NCBI GenBank assembly: GCA_964585385.1
Contig: CAZPDP010000018.1
Span: forward strand, 1 to 63,662
Source of the DNA: JAGXLC01 sp964585385
Lineage (GTDB): Bacteria > Bacteroidota > Bacteroidia > Bacteroidales > UBA12077
Direction of reading: 5' to 3'
DNA length: 63,662 bases
The translations under genes and the position numbers were made by a program. Positions 35,957 to 44,424 of this stretch are shown one piece after another. The first letter of the stretch is position 1, and the number at the start of each line of letters is the position of its first letter. A model generated the notes under the pieces. That model saw only the letters and a list, made by a program, of their open reading frames with translations, was not told the DNA's origin and ran no database searches.

Positions 35957-36586
35957 ATGGTTTTCAAAAACATCCTCATCCTTTCCCCGCACCCTGATGA
36001 TGCAGAGTTTTCTTCTGGGGGCACTTTAAATCGTTTGATTAATGAAGGTTCTAATGTATGGTATGCTGTTTTCTCACCTTGTATTAAATCCTTACCGGAG
36101 GGTATGGAAACAGACCGGTTGTACAAAGAGCTGGATGCTGCTTGTAAGCATCTGGGTATAGAAGATAAAAATGTTATTAAATTTCAGTATCCGGTAAGAG
36201 AGTTTCCCAAATACAGGCAGGAAATCCTGGAGGATTTAATCAAACTGAAAAAAAGAATCCACCCGGATTTGGTTTTGATTCCCAACTCTAAAGATGTACA
36301 TCAGGACCATCATGCTATGTATGAAGAGGGAGTCAGGGCTTTTAAGTCTACACGGATATTAGGGTATGAACTCCCCTGGAACAACCTGGAATCCATTCAC
36401 AATTATTTTGTTAAACTGGATCGTCCCCACCTGGATGCTAAAATGAATGCGATAGGGGAATACAGATCGCAAAATTTTCGCGATTACAAGGAAAACGACT
36501 ACTTCTATTGCCTGGCTAAAACCAGAGGCATGCAGGCAGGTTCAGAATTTGCCGAAGCCTTCGAAATGATAAGGTGGATTTATTAA
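35957..36586 (+). CDS. PIG-L family N-acetyl sugar deacetylase
   Basis: Zinc-dependent amidohydrolase fold of the LmbE/PIG-L family, acting on N-acetylglucosamine-type groups of small molecules or glycans. The zinc motif PHPDDAE is at residues 10-16 and the second metal/catalytic motif is VHQDHHAMYEEG. The length of 209 residues is at the short end. It is divergent from the yfhO-like gene and overlaps the convergent propeller-like gene by 4 nt. It may tailor a bacillithiol-like thiol or a surface sugar; context does not decide. Confidence 0.88.
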   Translation: MVFKNILILSPHPDDAEFSSGGTLNRLINEGSNVWYAVFSPCIKSLPEGMETDRLYKELDAACKHLGIEDKNVIKFQYPVREFPKYRQEILEDLIKLKKRIHPDLVLIPNSKDVHQDHHAMYEEGVRAFKSTRILGYELPWNNLESIHNYFVKLDRPHLDAKMNAIGEYRSQNFRDYKENDYFYCLAKTRGMQAGSEFAEAFEMIRWIY

Positions 36587-37701
36587 TCCGTCAGGTTTTT
36601 GATGATGTATTTCTGGTTTTCTGTTAAGTGAGAAATAACCAGGTCCTGAACTGCCCAGTTGGGATTAAATTTAACCCTGGAGATGAGCTTTTTTTTCGGG
36701 TTAAGAATGATGAACGAGTTCCGGTTCGAGTCAATAGCGATGAAATTATTCTTATGCAGTTTTGTGTTCTGTACCCACTCCATATCTTCTAAGAAGTCGG
36801 GTTTTCCTGGTAAGTTATTGAAATCGTATCTTTTTTGCCCCTGAAGATTTCCGGTAACAATTTCACCGCTGGTTGTGCTGGTTCCCATATAGTGGTTGTT
36901 TTTCAACTTCATCCCGCCATGCGGATTTTTAAGTCCGCCAAGCGCCTTGTAGGCCGAACCGGTTTTCCGATTAATTTGGTAAACAGCGCCTTCATGGAAA
37001 AAGGTCCCAATGATGTTGGTATTGTCAGTAGGGTCGTAGACCACTGAATTTATGAATGCCGCTCTTTTGGCTGTGGGCAGCACCTGGTTTTTTGGATCTG
37101 CTATGAGCATGTATTTTTTGCCTTCCTGTTCGTAGAGTTCTGCCGTGTTTTCATCCCTGGTAAGGAATACCTTCTCTTGTGTTTCCGGATCTATCCCGTG
37201 GTCAAAACCGTTTTCCCAGGCAAACCATTCATACGTTTTTTGCTTGTCATCAATAGTGTATTCGAAAATACAGTCAAAACCAGAGGAGCTGATCAATAGG
37301 TTTTCTTTTGTTTTCCTGTTTATATCTACGGTATGAATGTAACTAAACCAGGGATTCGTTATGGTTTTTATTTTCTCGCCTTGCAGGATATGCACTTTAT
37401 TTTCTGAAGAAAAAGCCGAGATATTTTCGAAGCTGTCAACGCCTCTTGGTTCGGGTAGTTTTGTCAGCATTTCCAGTTTGGTTATTTCTCCTTTTTTTAT
37501 TGAAACCTCAGCTATTCCTCCTATGGCAGTTTCTCTCCTGTTAACACTGCCTGTTCGGTTCGATTTCTTGTTCTTGTTTTTTAGGTACCGCTCACGGATA
37601 GCCTGCAAATCAAAACTTTTTATCGTAACAAGCAGTTTTATCTCAGGGTAAAATTCATTATCTGCATTGTATTGCAAAACATCTATCTTCTCAACATCCA
37701 T
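36583..37701 (-). CDS. Uncharacterised beta-propeller-like protein
   Basis: I do not recognise the exact family. The 372-residue product has no signal peptide. It contains repeated beta-strand blocks with Asn/Asp/Gly turns, e.g. INRKTKENLLISSSGFDCIFEY, YDPTDNTNIIGTFFHEGAVYQINRKTGS and DFLEDMEWVQNTKLHKNNFIAIDSNRNSFIILNPKKK. A five- to six-bladed propeller is likely. Some arylsulfotransferase-type propellers look similar, but I see no clear catalytic His pattern. It is third in an operon with glyS and a glycosyltransferase; the spacing to the latter is 1 nt. Confidence 0.65.
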   Translation of the reverse strand: MDVEKIDVLQYNADNEFYPEIKLLVTIKSFDLQAIRERYLKNKNKKSNRTGSVNRRETAIGGIAEVSIKKGEITKLEMLTKLPEPRGVDSFENISAFSSENKVHILQGEKIKTITNPWFSYIHTVDINRKTKENLLISSSGFDCIFEYTIDDKQKTYEWFAWENGFDHGIDPETQEKVFLTRDENTAELYEQEGKKYMLIADPKNQVLPTAKRAAFINSVVYDPTDNTNIIGTFFHEGAVYQINRKTGSAYKALGGLKNPHGGMKLKNNHYMGTSTTSGEIVTGNLQGQKRYDFNNLPGKPDFLEDMEWVQNTKLHKNNFIAIDSNRNSFIILNPKKKLISRVKFNPNWAVQDLVISHLTENQKYIIKNLTD

Positions 37702-37702
37702 T

Positions 37703-39016
37703 TTACAGTGAATTTAAAATATGGGCAAATTTTTCTGTCAGGTAATAGCGGCTGTATTTTTTCACATCAGCAGAAGAATGTTTGAAATTGATTTTATCCT
37801 TCTCCAGCCAATGATGATAATATTTTAAAATTGTACTTTTGATACCTTTTTTATCAGAATAGTCTAACATCGCATCTCTTTCTGATTCTTCCAGAATTTT
37901 TGAAGCATCACCTCTAATGGGCCCAATGGAGAGAATTGGGGAACGAGTGGCGATATACTCGAAAAGTTTTCCGGTGATGATGAGGTGGTTATCTTCAGCG
38001 TGTGGAACAATAAACAGCAGCATTTGCGACCGGTTCATTATTTGGGTGGCTTCGCTGTGGGGAACAAAGGGATGTAGATTTGTAATTTTCAGTATATTGT
38101 ACTTTTTTAACTCCTCTTCGATGCTACTATCATAGTTGCCGGTAAGTGAAATTTGGAAATGATTTCTGAAGCCCTCAATTTCTTCACATAATTCACTAAT
38201 AGCTTCCCATAGCGCCTTCACATTCTGATTAGGTTTGAGGTTGCCAATATAAGCGAGTGAAAACTTTTCACTTTGATACGCTGTTGGTTCGGGTATATCC
38301 TTCTGGTCAAATCCGTTATAGATTATATCAATGTTTGAATTACGGTCTTTAAATTCTTCTTTCATACCCGGACTTACAGTGGTTACATAATCTGCACTGC
38401 CTAAAATTTTATCCTCGTAGTTTTTTTCCAGTTTTTTGGTCCGGTTTGTTCGGGGGAGTGATTTGTTAAAGAAATTATTGCTCCATGGATCGCGCATATC
38501 CACTAGCCAGGGAATATCCAGTTGGTTTTTTAATTTCAGCCCGATGAAATGTGTGCTATGCGGGGGGCCCGTTGTAACAATAGCATCCGGTTTATGTTGT
38601 TTGTGAATTTTTTTTGCTTGCTTCACAGCAAAAGGAATCCAGCCTCTTCTTGCATCGGGCAGGAAAAGATTGGCACGGATAAAAAGGGATAGTTTCTTGA
38701 TGAAGCTTTTTTTGTCCTGAAGACCTATCATTCCCACTCCTATCTGCTTGCCTTTTTTTCCTGTCAGCTTGTTGTAGATAGTGAAGGGTTCAATAGTTTT
38801 TGTTCGGTATACCTTCAGATTTTCAGGTATATCGTTGAGCAAGCTTTCATCAGAAGAGGGGTAGCTGCCATTTTTAACTGTCAGAATTATGGGTTCCCAT
38901 CCAAAATCACCCAGGAAGCCGGACATTTTAAGAAATCTCTGGACACCGGGTCCTGAGCCGGGCGGCCAGTAATATGTAATAATCAGAACCTTTTTTGTCT
39001 TTTCAGACATGCGCAA
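37703..39016 (-). CDS. Glycosyltransferase (GT4-like, GT-B fold)
   Basis: A 437-residue glycosyltransferase beginning KVLIITYYWPPGSGPGVQRFLKMSGFLGDFGWEPIILTV, the form common in capsule and LPS loci. The middle region has AIVTTGPPHSTHFIGLKLKNQLDIPWLVDMRDPWSNNF and the donor domain has FSLAYIGNLKPNQNVKALWEAI. It starts 1 nt after the glyS stop and 1 nt before the propeller-like gene, so it belongs to the glyS transcript. The link with a tRNA synthetase is probably only positional. Confidence 0.87.
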   Translation of the reverse strand: MRMSEKTKKVLIITYYWPPGSGPGVQRFLKMSGFLGDFGWEPIILTVKNGSYPSSDESLLNDIPENLKVYRTKTIEPFTIYNKLTGKKGKQIGVGMIGLQDKKSFIKKLSLFIRANLFLPDARRGWIPFAVKQAKKIHKQHKPDAIVTTGPPHSTHFIGLKLKNQLDIPWLVDMRDPWSNNFFNKSLPRTNRTKKLEKNYEDKILGSADYVTTVSPGMKEEFKDRNSNIDIIYNGFDQKDIPEPTAYQSEKFSLAYIGNLKPNQNVKALWEAISELCEEIEGFRNHFQISLTGNYDSSIEEELKKYNILKITNLHPFVPHSEATQIMNRSQMLLFIVPHAEDNHLIITGKLFEYIATRSPILSIGPIRGDASKILEESERDAMLDYSDKKGIKSTILKYYHHWLEKDKINFKHSSADVKKYSRYYLTEKFAHILNSL

Positions 39017-39017
39017 A

Positions 39018-40571
39018 TTATATCAGTTGTTTCAGCAAATGTTTCATATTGACTTTCTTGTCGAGTATTTCTGCAAGTTCTTTTACAGCCACTCGCTCCT
39101 GTTCCATCGTGTCACGGTCTCTGATGGTGACCGTGTCATCTTCCAGTGTCTGGTGGTCAATGGTGATGCAATAGGGCGTACCGATGGCATCCTGTCTTCT
39201 GTATCTTTTTCCGATGCTGTCTTTTTCTTCATACATGCAGATGTAGTCCAGCTTCAGACTGTCGATGATTTGCCTGGCTTTTTCCGGTAAGCCGTCTTTT
39301 TTTACAAGCGGCAATACGGCCAGCTGAACAGGGGCCAATGCTGGTGGTAGTTTGAGAACTACCCGTTGTTCTGATTTGCCATTTTCTTTCGGCACTTCTT
39401 CTTCATGATAAGCGGCAGTCAGCAGGGCCAGGAACATCCGGTCAAGCCCGATAGATGTTTCCACCACGTAAGGTACATAGCTTTTGTTTTGCTCCGGGTC
39501 GAAATACTGGATTTTTTTACCTGAAAATTTTTGGTGCTGCGACAGGTCGAAGTCGGTTCGTGAATGAATGCCTTCCAGTTCTTTGAAACCGAAGGGGAAT
39601 TCAAATTCTATATCGTAAGCCATGTTGGCATAGTGAGCCAGTTTATCGTGCTCGTGCAGGCGGAATTTGTTTTCGTCAATGCCCAGCGCCTTGTGCCATT
39701 TGACGCGGATATTTTTCCAGTGATCGAACCACTCTTTTTCAGAACCCGGCTGAATGAAATACTGCATCTCCATTTGTTCGAATTCCCGCATGCGGAAAAT
39801 GAACTGCCGGGCAACGATTTCGTTTCTAAAGGCTTTACCGATTTGGGCAATACCAAAAGGGAGCTTCATGCGCCCTGTTTTCTGGACATTGAGGTAGTTG
39901 ACGAATATTCCCTGTGCCGTTTCCGGTCTCAGGTAGATCTTATTAGCTTCATCACTTACTGAACCCAACTTGGTGTCAAACATCAGGTTGAACTGGCGGA
40001 CTTCGGTCCAGTTTTTTGAGCCGGAAACGGGGTCAGCGATGTCACAATCTTCAATAAGTTTGCGAAGATCTTCCAGGTCTTCATTTTCGAGGGCTTTTAC
40101 CAGGCGATCCCTGATCTGGTCAATTTTTTCCTGGTATTTTAATACACGTGGATTGGTGGCAAGAAACTTCTCTTCGTCAAAGTCGTCGCCAAATTTTTTC
40201 TTCGCTTTTTTAACCTCTTTGTCGATTTTGGCCTGTTGTTTTTCCATATAATCCTCAACAAGTTCATCTGCACGGTAGCGCTTCTGGGAGTCCTTGTTGT
40301 CAATCAGGGGGTCATTAAAAGCGCTTAGGTGACCAGAGGCTTCCCAGGTTTTTGGGTGCATGAAAATGGCTGCATCCAGGGGTACGATGTTCTCGTTGAG
40401 TTTCACCATCGAATCCCACCAGTACTTTTTGATGTTTTCCTTGAGCTGGGCCCCGTTTTGTCCGTAATCGTAAACAGCGCTCAGGCCGTCATATATTTCT
40501 GTTGAAGGAAAAATAAAACCGTATTCTTTCGCGTGTGCTATGATTTTTTTGAAAAGATCTTCCTGCGCCAT
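39018..40571 (-). CDS. glyS: Glycine-tRNA ligase, class II homodimeric type
   Basis: Charges tRNA-Gly with glycine in the cytoplasm. Class II motifs are visible: motif 1 region KRYRADELVEDYMEK, motif 2 FRNEIVARQFIFRMREFEQMEMQYF, and motif 3 VVETSIGLDRMFLALL. The anticodon-binding domain follows from APVQLAVLPLVKKDGLPEKARQI. At 517 residues it is the eukaryote/archaea-like alpha2 form used by Bacteroidota, with a Lys/Glu-rich insertion near residues 110-170. It is first in a three-gene operon. Confidence 0.97.
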   Translation of the reverse strand: MAQEDLFKKIIAHAKEYGFIFPSTEIYDGLSAVYDYGQNGAQLKENIKKYWWDSMVKLNENIVPLDAAIFMHPKTWEASGHLSAFNDPLIDNKDSQKRYRADELVEDYMEKQQAKIDKEVKKAKKKFGDDFDEEKFLATNPRVLKYQEKIDQIRDRLVKALENEDLEDLRKLIEDCDIADPVSGSKNWTEVRQFNLMFDTKLGSVSDEANKIYLRPETAQGIFVNYLNVQKTGRMKLPFGIAQIGKAFRNEIVARQFIFRMREFEQMEMQYFIQPGSEKEWFDHWKNIRVKWHKALGIDENKFRLHEHDKLAHYANMAYDIEFEFPFGFKELEGIHSRTDFDLSQHQKFSGKKIQYFDPEQNKSYVPYVVETSIGLDRMFLALLTAAYHEEEVPKENGKSEQRVVLKLPPALAPVQLAVLPLVKKDGLPEKARQIIDSLKLDYICMYEEKDSIGKRYRRQDAIGTPYCITIDHQTLEDDTVTIRDRDTMEQERVAVKELAEILDKKVNMKHLLKQLI

Positions 40572-40605
40572 AGTGTATAATTTTCTGCTTGATAATTTAA
40601 TCCGA

Positions 40606-40613
40606 CAAAAATA
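40606..40613 (-). promoter_or_regulatory. Candidate -7 element for the glyS operon
   Basis: CAAAAATA on the plus strand reads TATTTTTG on the minus strand, 35 nt before the glyS ATG. Confidence 0.4.
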
Positions 40614-40791
40614 GAGTAAAATGTTTTTATTTCATAAGAGAGAGGAAGAAAAGTCGGGAGGATTTGTCAGAGGCCGCTGAAAGCCTAAAATAGGTTTTGA
40701 TAGCTGCGAATCCCGCTTTCAGACGGGACAAATGCGCAAATGGTTTGTTTGGAATGTTGGAATACTGGAATGTTCTATGTTGAGCTTCGTT

Positions 40792-40871
40792 CTTTGTGAA
40801 TCTTACTTTTTTAGTGTCTTGGTGGTTTATATTTTTGCCACGAAGACAGGAGAAAACAAAGATTCACGAAG
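40792..40871. repeat. Imperfect palindromic intergenic repeat, 'CACGAAG' family
   Basis: About 34 nt at 40792-40825 (CTTTGTGAATCTT through GTCTTGGTGG) reappear inverted at 40838-40871 (CCACGAAGACA through ATTCACGAAG) with some mismatches, around a 12-nt centre. Each arm repeats a CACGAAG/CACAAAG-like unit. A partial copy lies at 47831-47871. The rest of 40614-41129 has a small hairpin (TCCCG 40711-40715 with CGGGA 40724-40728), tandem-like GGAATGTTGGAATACTGGAA near 40751, and degenerate ATTCATAATTC-type sequence near 40980-41010. No gene is supported there. Confidence 0.75.
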
Positions 40872-41129
40872 GAAGAGACAAAAGCTCTACAACAAATATG
40901 TGGTTGATAATCTCATCCCGGCAACCAGCAAAAACTATTCCTTACAACTCAGCACTTCCTAACTTCTTACTTCCTACTCAATTCATAATTCAGAACTCAT
41001 AACTTTCAATTGTTCATTTCTCATTGTTGCATTGTTGAGAGAGTTAATTGAGTTACTAATACTGCTTCTGTCTCCCTGCGCACTGTAAACTGCCACTTTA
41101 AGGGATATGGTTCTTAACGGAACTATTTA

Positions 41130-41137
41130 TATATTTG
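41130..41137 (+). promoter_or_regulatory. Candidate -7 element for nadB
   Basis: TATATTTG matches TAnnTTTG 27 nt before the nadB ATG. A -33 TTG is not evident. Confidence 0.5.
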
Positions 41138-41164
41138 TAAGCAATCCATGTAAAAATTATCGGC

Positions 41165-42745
41165 ATGACTAAATACTATGATTTCCTCGTTCTCGGTACT
41201 GGTATAGCAGGGTTGACTTATGCTCTTAAAGTTGCTGATAAGGGGAAAGTCGGATTGGTTACCAAAACCAACCTCGAGGAGACCAATACAAAATATGCAC
41301 AGGGTGGAATCGCTTCTGTGATGTATGATCCGGATGATTATGATAAGCATATCCGGGATACAATGGACGCCGGAGATGGGTTGTGTGATTACGAAGTAGT
41401 CCGAATGGTGATAGAACAAGCTCCTTCGCAAATCAATCAACTGATAGACTGGGGTGTAGAGTTTGATAAGAGAACCGACGGGCGATACGACCTGGGCAGA
41501 GAAGGGGGGCATACTGAATATCGCGTTCTTCACCACAAAGACAATACAGGCGAGGAAATTGAACATAAGTTGTTACAAAAGTTAAGGGAACATAAGAATA
41601 TTGATGTCCTGGAAAAGCACTTTGCCGTTGATATCATGACACAGCATCATTTGGGAAAAAAAGTAAGAAGGCAACATATGGATATTGAGTGTTTCGGAGC
41701 TTATGTCCTAAATCTCGAGACAGGCGAAGTAAACAGGATGATGTCCAAAATTACGGTTGTAGCTACCGGTGGGGTTGGCAATCTCTACGACACCACAACC
41801 AATCCGAGTATTGCAACGGGTGATGGTGTAGCCATGGTATACCGGGCAAAGGGTATCATCGAGAATATGCAGTACATTCAGTTTCACCCGACAGCTCTGT
41901 ATAATCCGGGAGAACGTCCTGCCTTTCTTATAACCGAAGCCCTGAGAGGTTTTGGAGCCTTGCTCAGAACTACGGATGGCGTAGAATTCATGAAGAATTA
42001 TGATAGTCGGGGCTGTCTGGCTCCCCGTGATATTGTAGCAAGAGCCATTGACAATGAAATGAAAAAACGGGGTGATGATTATGTCTACCTTGATTGTACA
42101 CACCTGGATTCGGAAGAACTGAAGAAGCAATTCCCCAATATTTATGAAAAATGCCTAACATTAAATATTGATATTACCAAAGATTATATTCCGGTCACAC
42201 CTGCGGCCCATTATTCGTGCGGTGGAATAAAAGTTGATAGGAATGGAAGGAGTACGATTAACCGTCTTTATGCTATTGGAGAAGCCTCTTCGACCGGACT
42301 TCACGGGGCAAACAGACTGGCATCCAACTCATTGATGGAGGCGGTGGTCTATGCCGACTGCGCAGCAAAGGATTCAGCTCAAAGAATTGATGCTGTTAGC
42401 TTTAAGGAAGACCTGCCCGAATGGGACTACGGGGGAACGACTTACCCTGAGGAAATGGTTATGATTACTCAAAGTTTCAAAGAGGTTCATCAGATTATGA
42501 GCAACTATGTGGGTATAGTGCGTTCCAACCTTCGCTTGCAGCGGGCTATAAGAAGACTGGAAATTATTTTCAAGGAAACAGAAGAATTGTATGAAAAATC
42601 TACCTTGTCCCAGAAATTATGTGAACTCCGAAACCTGATAAATGTAGGCTTCCTGGTCATTAAAATGGCCCAGGAGCAAAAGGAAAGCCGCGGGCTCCAC
42701 TATACCCTGGATTATCCCAGAAAGCGCTCGGCTTCGGAATTTTAG
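41165..42745 (+). CDS. nadB: L-aspartate oxidase
   Basis: FAD enzyme that oxidises L-aspartate to iminoaspartate, the first step of de novo NAD synthesis. The FAD-binding Rossmann start is FLVLGTGIAGLTYALKVAD. Other landmarks are NTKYAQGGIASVM, the active-site region QFHPTALYNPGERPAFLITEALRGFGA, HYSCGGIKVDRNGRSTINRLYAIGEASSTGLHGANRLASNSLMEA, and the helical C-terminal domain. The length of 526 residues is normal. Unusually for an NAD operon, nadA and nadC are not adjacent. It is followed by a repeat-filled gap. Confidence 0.96.
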   Translation: MTKYYDFLVLGTGIAGLTYALKVADKGKVGLVTKTNLEETNTKYAQGGIASVMYDPDDYDKHIRDTMDAGDGLCDYEVVRMVIEQAPSQINQLIDWGVEFDKRTDGRYDLGREGGHTEYRVLHHKDNTGEEIEHKLLQKLREHKNIDVLEKHFAVDIMTQHHLGKKVRRQHMDIECFGAYVLNLETGEVNRMMSKITVVATGGVGNLYDTTTNPSIATGDGVAMVYRAKGIIENMQYIQFHPTALYNPGERPAFLITEALRGFGALLRTTDGVEFMKNYDSRGCLAPRDIVARAIDNEMKKRGDDYVYLDCTHLDSEELKKQFPNIYEKCLTLNIDITKDYIPVTPAAHYSCGGIKVDRNGRSTINRLYAIGEASSTGLHGANRLASNSLMEAVVYADCAAKDSAQRIDAVSFKEDLPEWDYGGTTYPEEMVMITQSFKEVHQIMSNYVGIVRSNLRLQRAIRRLEIIFKETEELYEKSTLSQKLCELRNLINVGFLVIKMAQEQKESRGLHYTLDYPRKRSASEF

Positions 42746-42793
42746 AAATAGCGTAAAAACCCGATTTTTATTTTTTTATTTCGCTTAGTTTTG

Positions 42794-42851
42794 TAAACCG
42801 CAGAGGAAACAGAGAATACGCAGAGAACCACGGAGAAGCTACTCTGCGGTT
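42794..42851. repeat. 58-nt palindromic decamer-phased repeat, copy 1
   Basis: The element begins AACCGCAGAG and ends CTCTGCGGTT, perfect 10-bp terminal inverted repeats. Inside, CGCAGAG/ACAGAG/CGCAGAG/CACGGAG units recur every 10 bp. Copy 2 at 44180-44237 matches it at 57 of 58 positions in direct orientation. It sits in the gap between nadB and the LamG gene; the remaining sequence 42746-42975 shows nothing else. Confidence 0.85.
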
Positions 42852-42975
42852 AAAATATTCCATGGACTTCCAACAGTAAACATACCACGACTTTGAGACC
42901 TTGTTGCTAAAGATTGTCTTAACGGAAAAAGACAGGTTTAAATTGATAGATTACCTCTCATTGCACCTTGAATCT

Positions 42976-44040
42976 TCATCTTCGTACCACAATCCTCTTT
43001 TTGTATTCATTGTTGCCTTCTCCAATGAACCTGATATGATAGATTCCCTCAGGAAGATGGCTGATGTTCAATTTTCCGTGGCTACTAATAATCAATTGAT
43101 TCATGATGATTTTACCGGAAGTATTCACAACCTGAACTCCCTGAACTTCTTTTCCTTTTTCTGTCAGATCGTAATACAGAATTTCCGAAACGGGGTTTGG
43201 GAAAACTTTTAGATTATTATTGTTTTTTATCTGTTGCCTGTTTGAAGTTACTATAGGTACGCCACTATAGAGGTTTTTAATTTCATTTTCTGTCATGGGA
43301 TAATCGTAAATGCGAATGTCATCAATGGCGCCGTTGTAAAACTGGGTTGTTGTATCCCAGTGTCCTTTGCCCAGCCAAAGCTTTTCGTGGGCCAGGGCAT
43401 CTTCAAAAAACTGGGAATAGGAAGAAGTTCCGAAATTATACCGCCGAGAGGTAAGTTCCTCCCCGTCCAGGAATCCTGTATTGTGGTTTTCGGCTACTGT
43501 GACAGCAAAATGATGCCATTCGCCTTCAGATACAGGAAAGCCTGTGTCAAAGCAGAAAGAAGGGTAGGTACATCCGTTTTTCCAGATGGTAAAGAAAAGC
43601 GCCTTAGATCCCCAGAAAATAGGACTGTGACCTAGTTCTATTATCAAACCTTTATTGGCAGCATCAAAAAAATCGCAATTTTTTTCCATGCCATAATAAA
43701 ACAATGGGGCAATGCCATAATCCGTGGGAATTGTATCGACTTTAAACCAGATAGAAATTGTACCTGTTCCCAGCTTTGAAAGGACTTCGGGCGGAGTATC
43801 ATCGTTTCCTGTAATTTCAGCAAAATCGTCCACACCGTCAAATGATAGAGCCTGGTTGATTTTGCCATTAATTCTTTTTGCACCGTAAATTATCCCGTGA
43901 TTTCCATAACCGGATTCGTCATAAATCGTATCACCGGTGCCCACGTCAAAACTCCAGTGACCGACTAGACTTTCCTGTCCGTTCATAGTAAAAGCGACTA
44001 TAAAGGCCCATATTGAGAGAATTGATAATTTCCAGTTCAT
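42976..44040 (-). CDS. LamG-domain protein secreted by the type IX system
   Basis: A signal peptide (LSILSIWAFIVAFTMNGQE) is followed by a laminin-G/concanavalin-like domain, about residues 22-265, opening LVGHWSFDVGTGDTIYDESGYGNHGIIYGA and ending ALAHEKLWLGKGHWDTTTQFYNGAIDDIRIYDYPMTENEI. The last 80 residues form a type A T9SS sorting domain (LKVFPNPVSEILYYD ... GIYHIRF ... KRIVVRR), so the protein should cross the outer membrane and be anchored or released. The length is 354 residues. Ligand is unknown; LamG domains usually bind glycans. The gene is flanked by near-identical 58-nt direct repeats. Confidence 0.9.
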   Translation of the reverse strand: MNWKLSILSIWAFIVAFTMNGQESLVGHWSFDVGTGDTIYDESGYGNHGIIYGAKRINGKINQALSFDGVDDFAEITGNDDTPPEVLSKLGTGTISIWFKVDTIPTDYGIAPLFYYGMEKNCDFFDAANKGLIIELGHSPIFWGSKALFFTIWKNGCTYPSFCFDTGFPVSEGEWHHFAVTVAENHNTGFLDGEELTSRRYNFGTSSYSQFFEDALAHEKLWLGKGHWDTTTQFYNGAIDDIRIYDYPMTENEIKNLYSGVPIVTSNRQQIKNNNNLKVFPNPVSEILYYDLTEKGKEVQGVQVVNTSGKIIMNQLIISSHGKLNISHLPEGIYHIRFIGEGNNEYKKRIVVRR

Positions 44041-44179
44041 GGCTTTAAGGTTTTGGTTCTTAATTTATAGTCTGACAATAAGAAGAAACCTTACAGGGAG
44101 AAATGAGATTTATGAAGAATACTTATAATTTAAATCCTAAAAGTGTAACGTTTACTCTATCTTAAGTCGCCTGGTATTT

Positions 44180-44237
44180 TAAACCGCAGAGGAAACAGAG
44201 AATACGCAGAGAACCACGGAGAAGCTACTCCGCGGTT
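44180..44237. repeat. 58-nt palindromic decamer-phased repeat, copy 2
   Basis: Differs from copy 1 (42794-42851) at a single base near the right end (CTCC instead of CTCT), which breaks one pair of the terminal stem. Same orientation as copy 1. Confidence 0.85.
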
Positions 44238-44296
44238 TTCTAAGTTTTTTTACTTGTTATTCGTGGTTAAAATTTCGCTGGATATTACTTCAACAG

Positions 44297-44340
44297 AACA
44301 CGGATGACACAGATAACACGGATTTTCACTGATTTGCCCG
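44297..44340. repeat. Decamer-phased repeat, 'ACACGGAT' family
   Basis: AACACGGATG, ACACAGATAA, CACGGATTTT and CACTGATTTG follow one another with 10-bp spacing of the CACGGAT core. It is unrelated in unit to the CACAGAG family next to it. It lies in the gap 44041-44424, which has no supported gene. Confidence 0.7.
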
Positions 44341-44424
44341 AATGAATTACAGGGACTTTCCTCCGTGAATATTAACCTAATCTCCCGGTTTTTATACTCA
44401 CTTAATTAACTTAATCAACTCAAC

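Noticed and set aside
39018..40571. Search for tRNA or T-box-like RNA near the glycyl-tRNA synthetase
   Set aside because: No cloverleaf or T-box landmarks (AGTA bulge, NGGTGGNA-type sequence) were recognised in 40572-41164.
42794..42851. Possible CRISPR array because of evenly spaced CACAGAG-type units
   Set aside because: Units recur every 10 bp with no spacers, no cas genes are nearby, and the block is palindromic overall.
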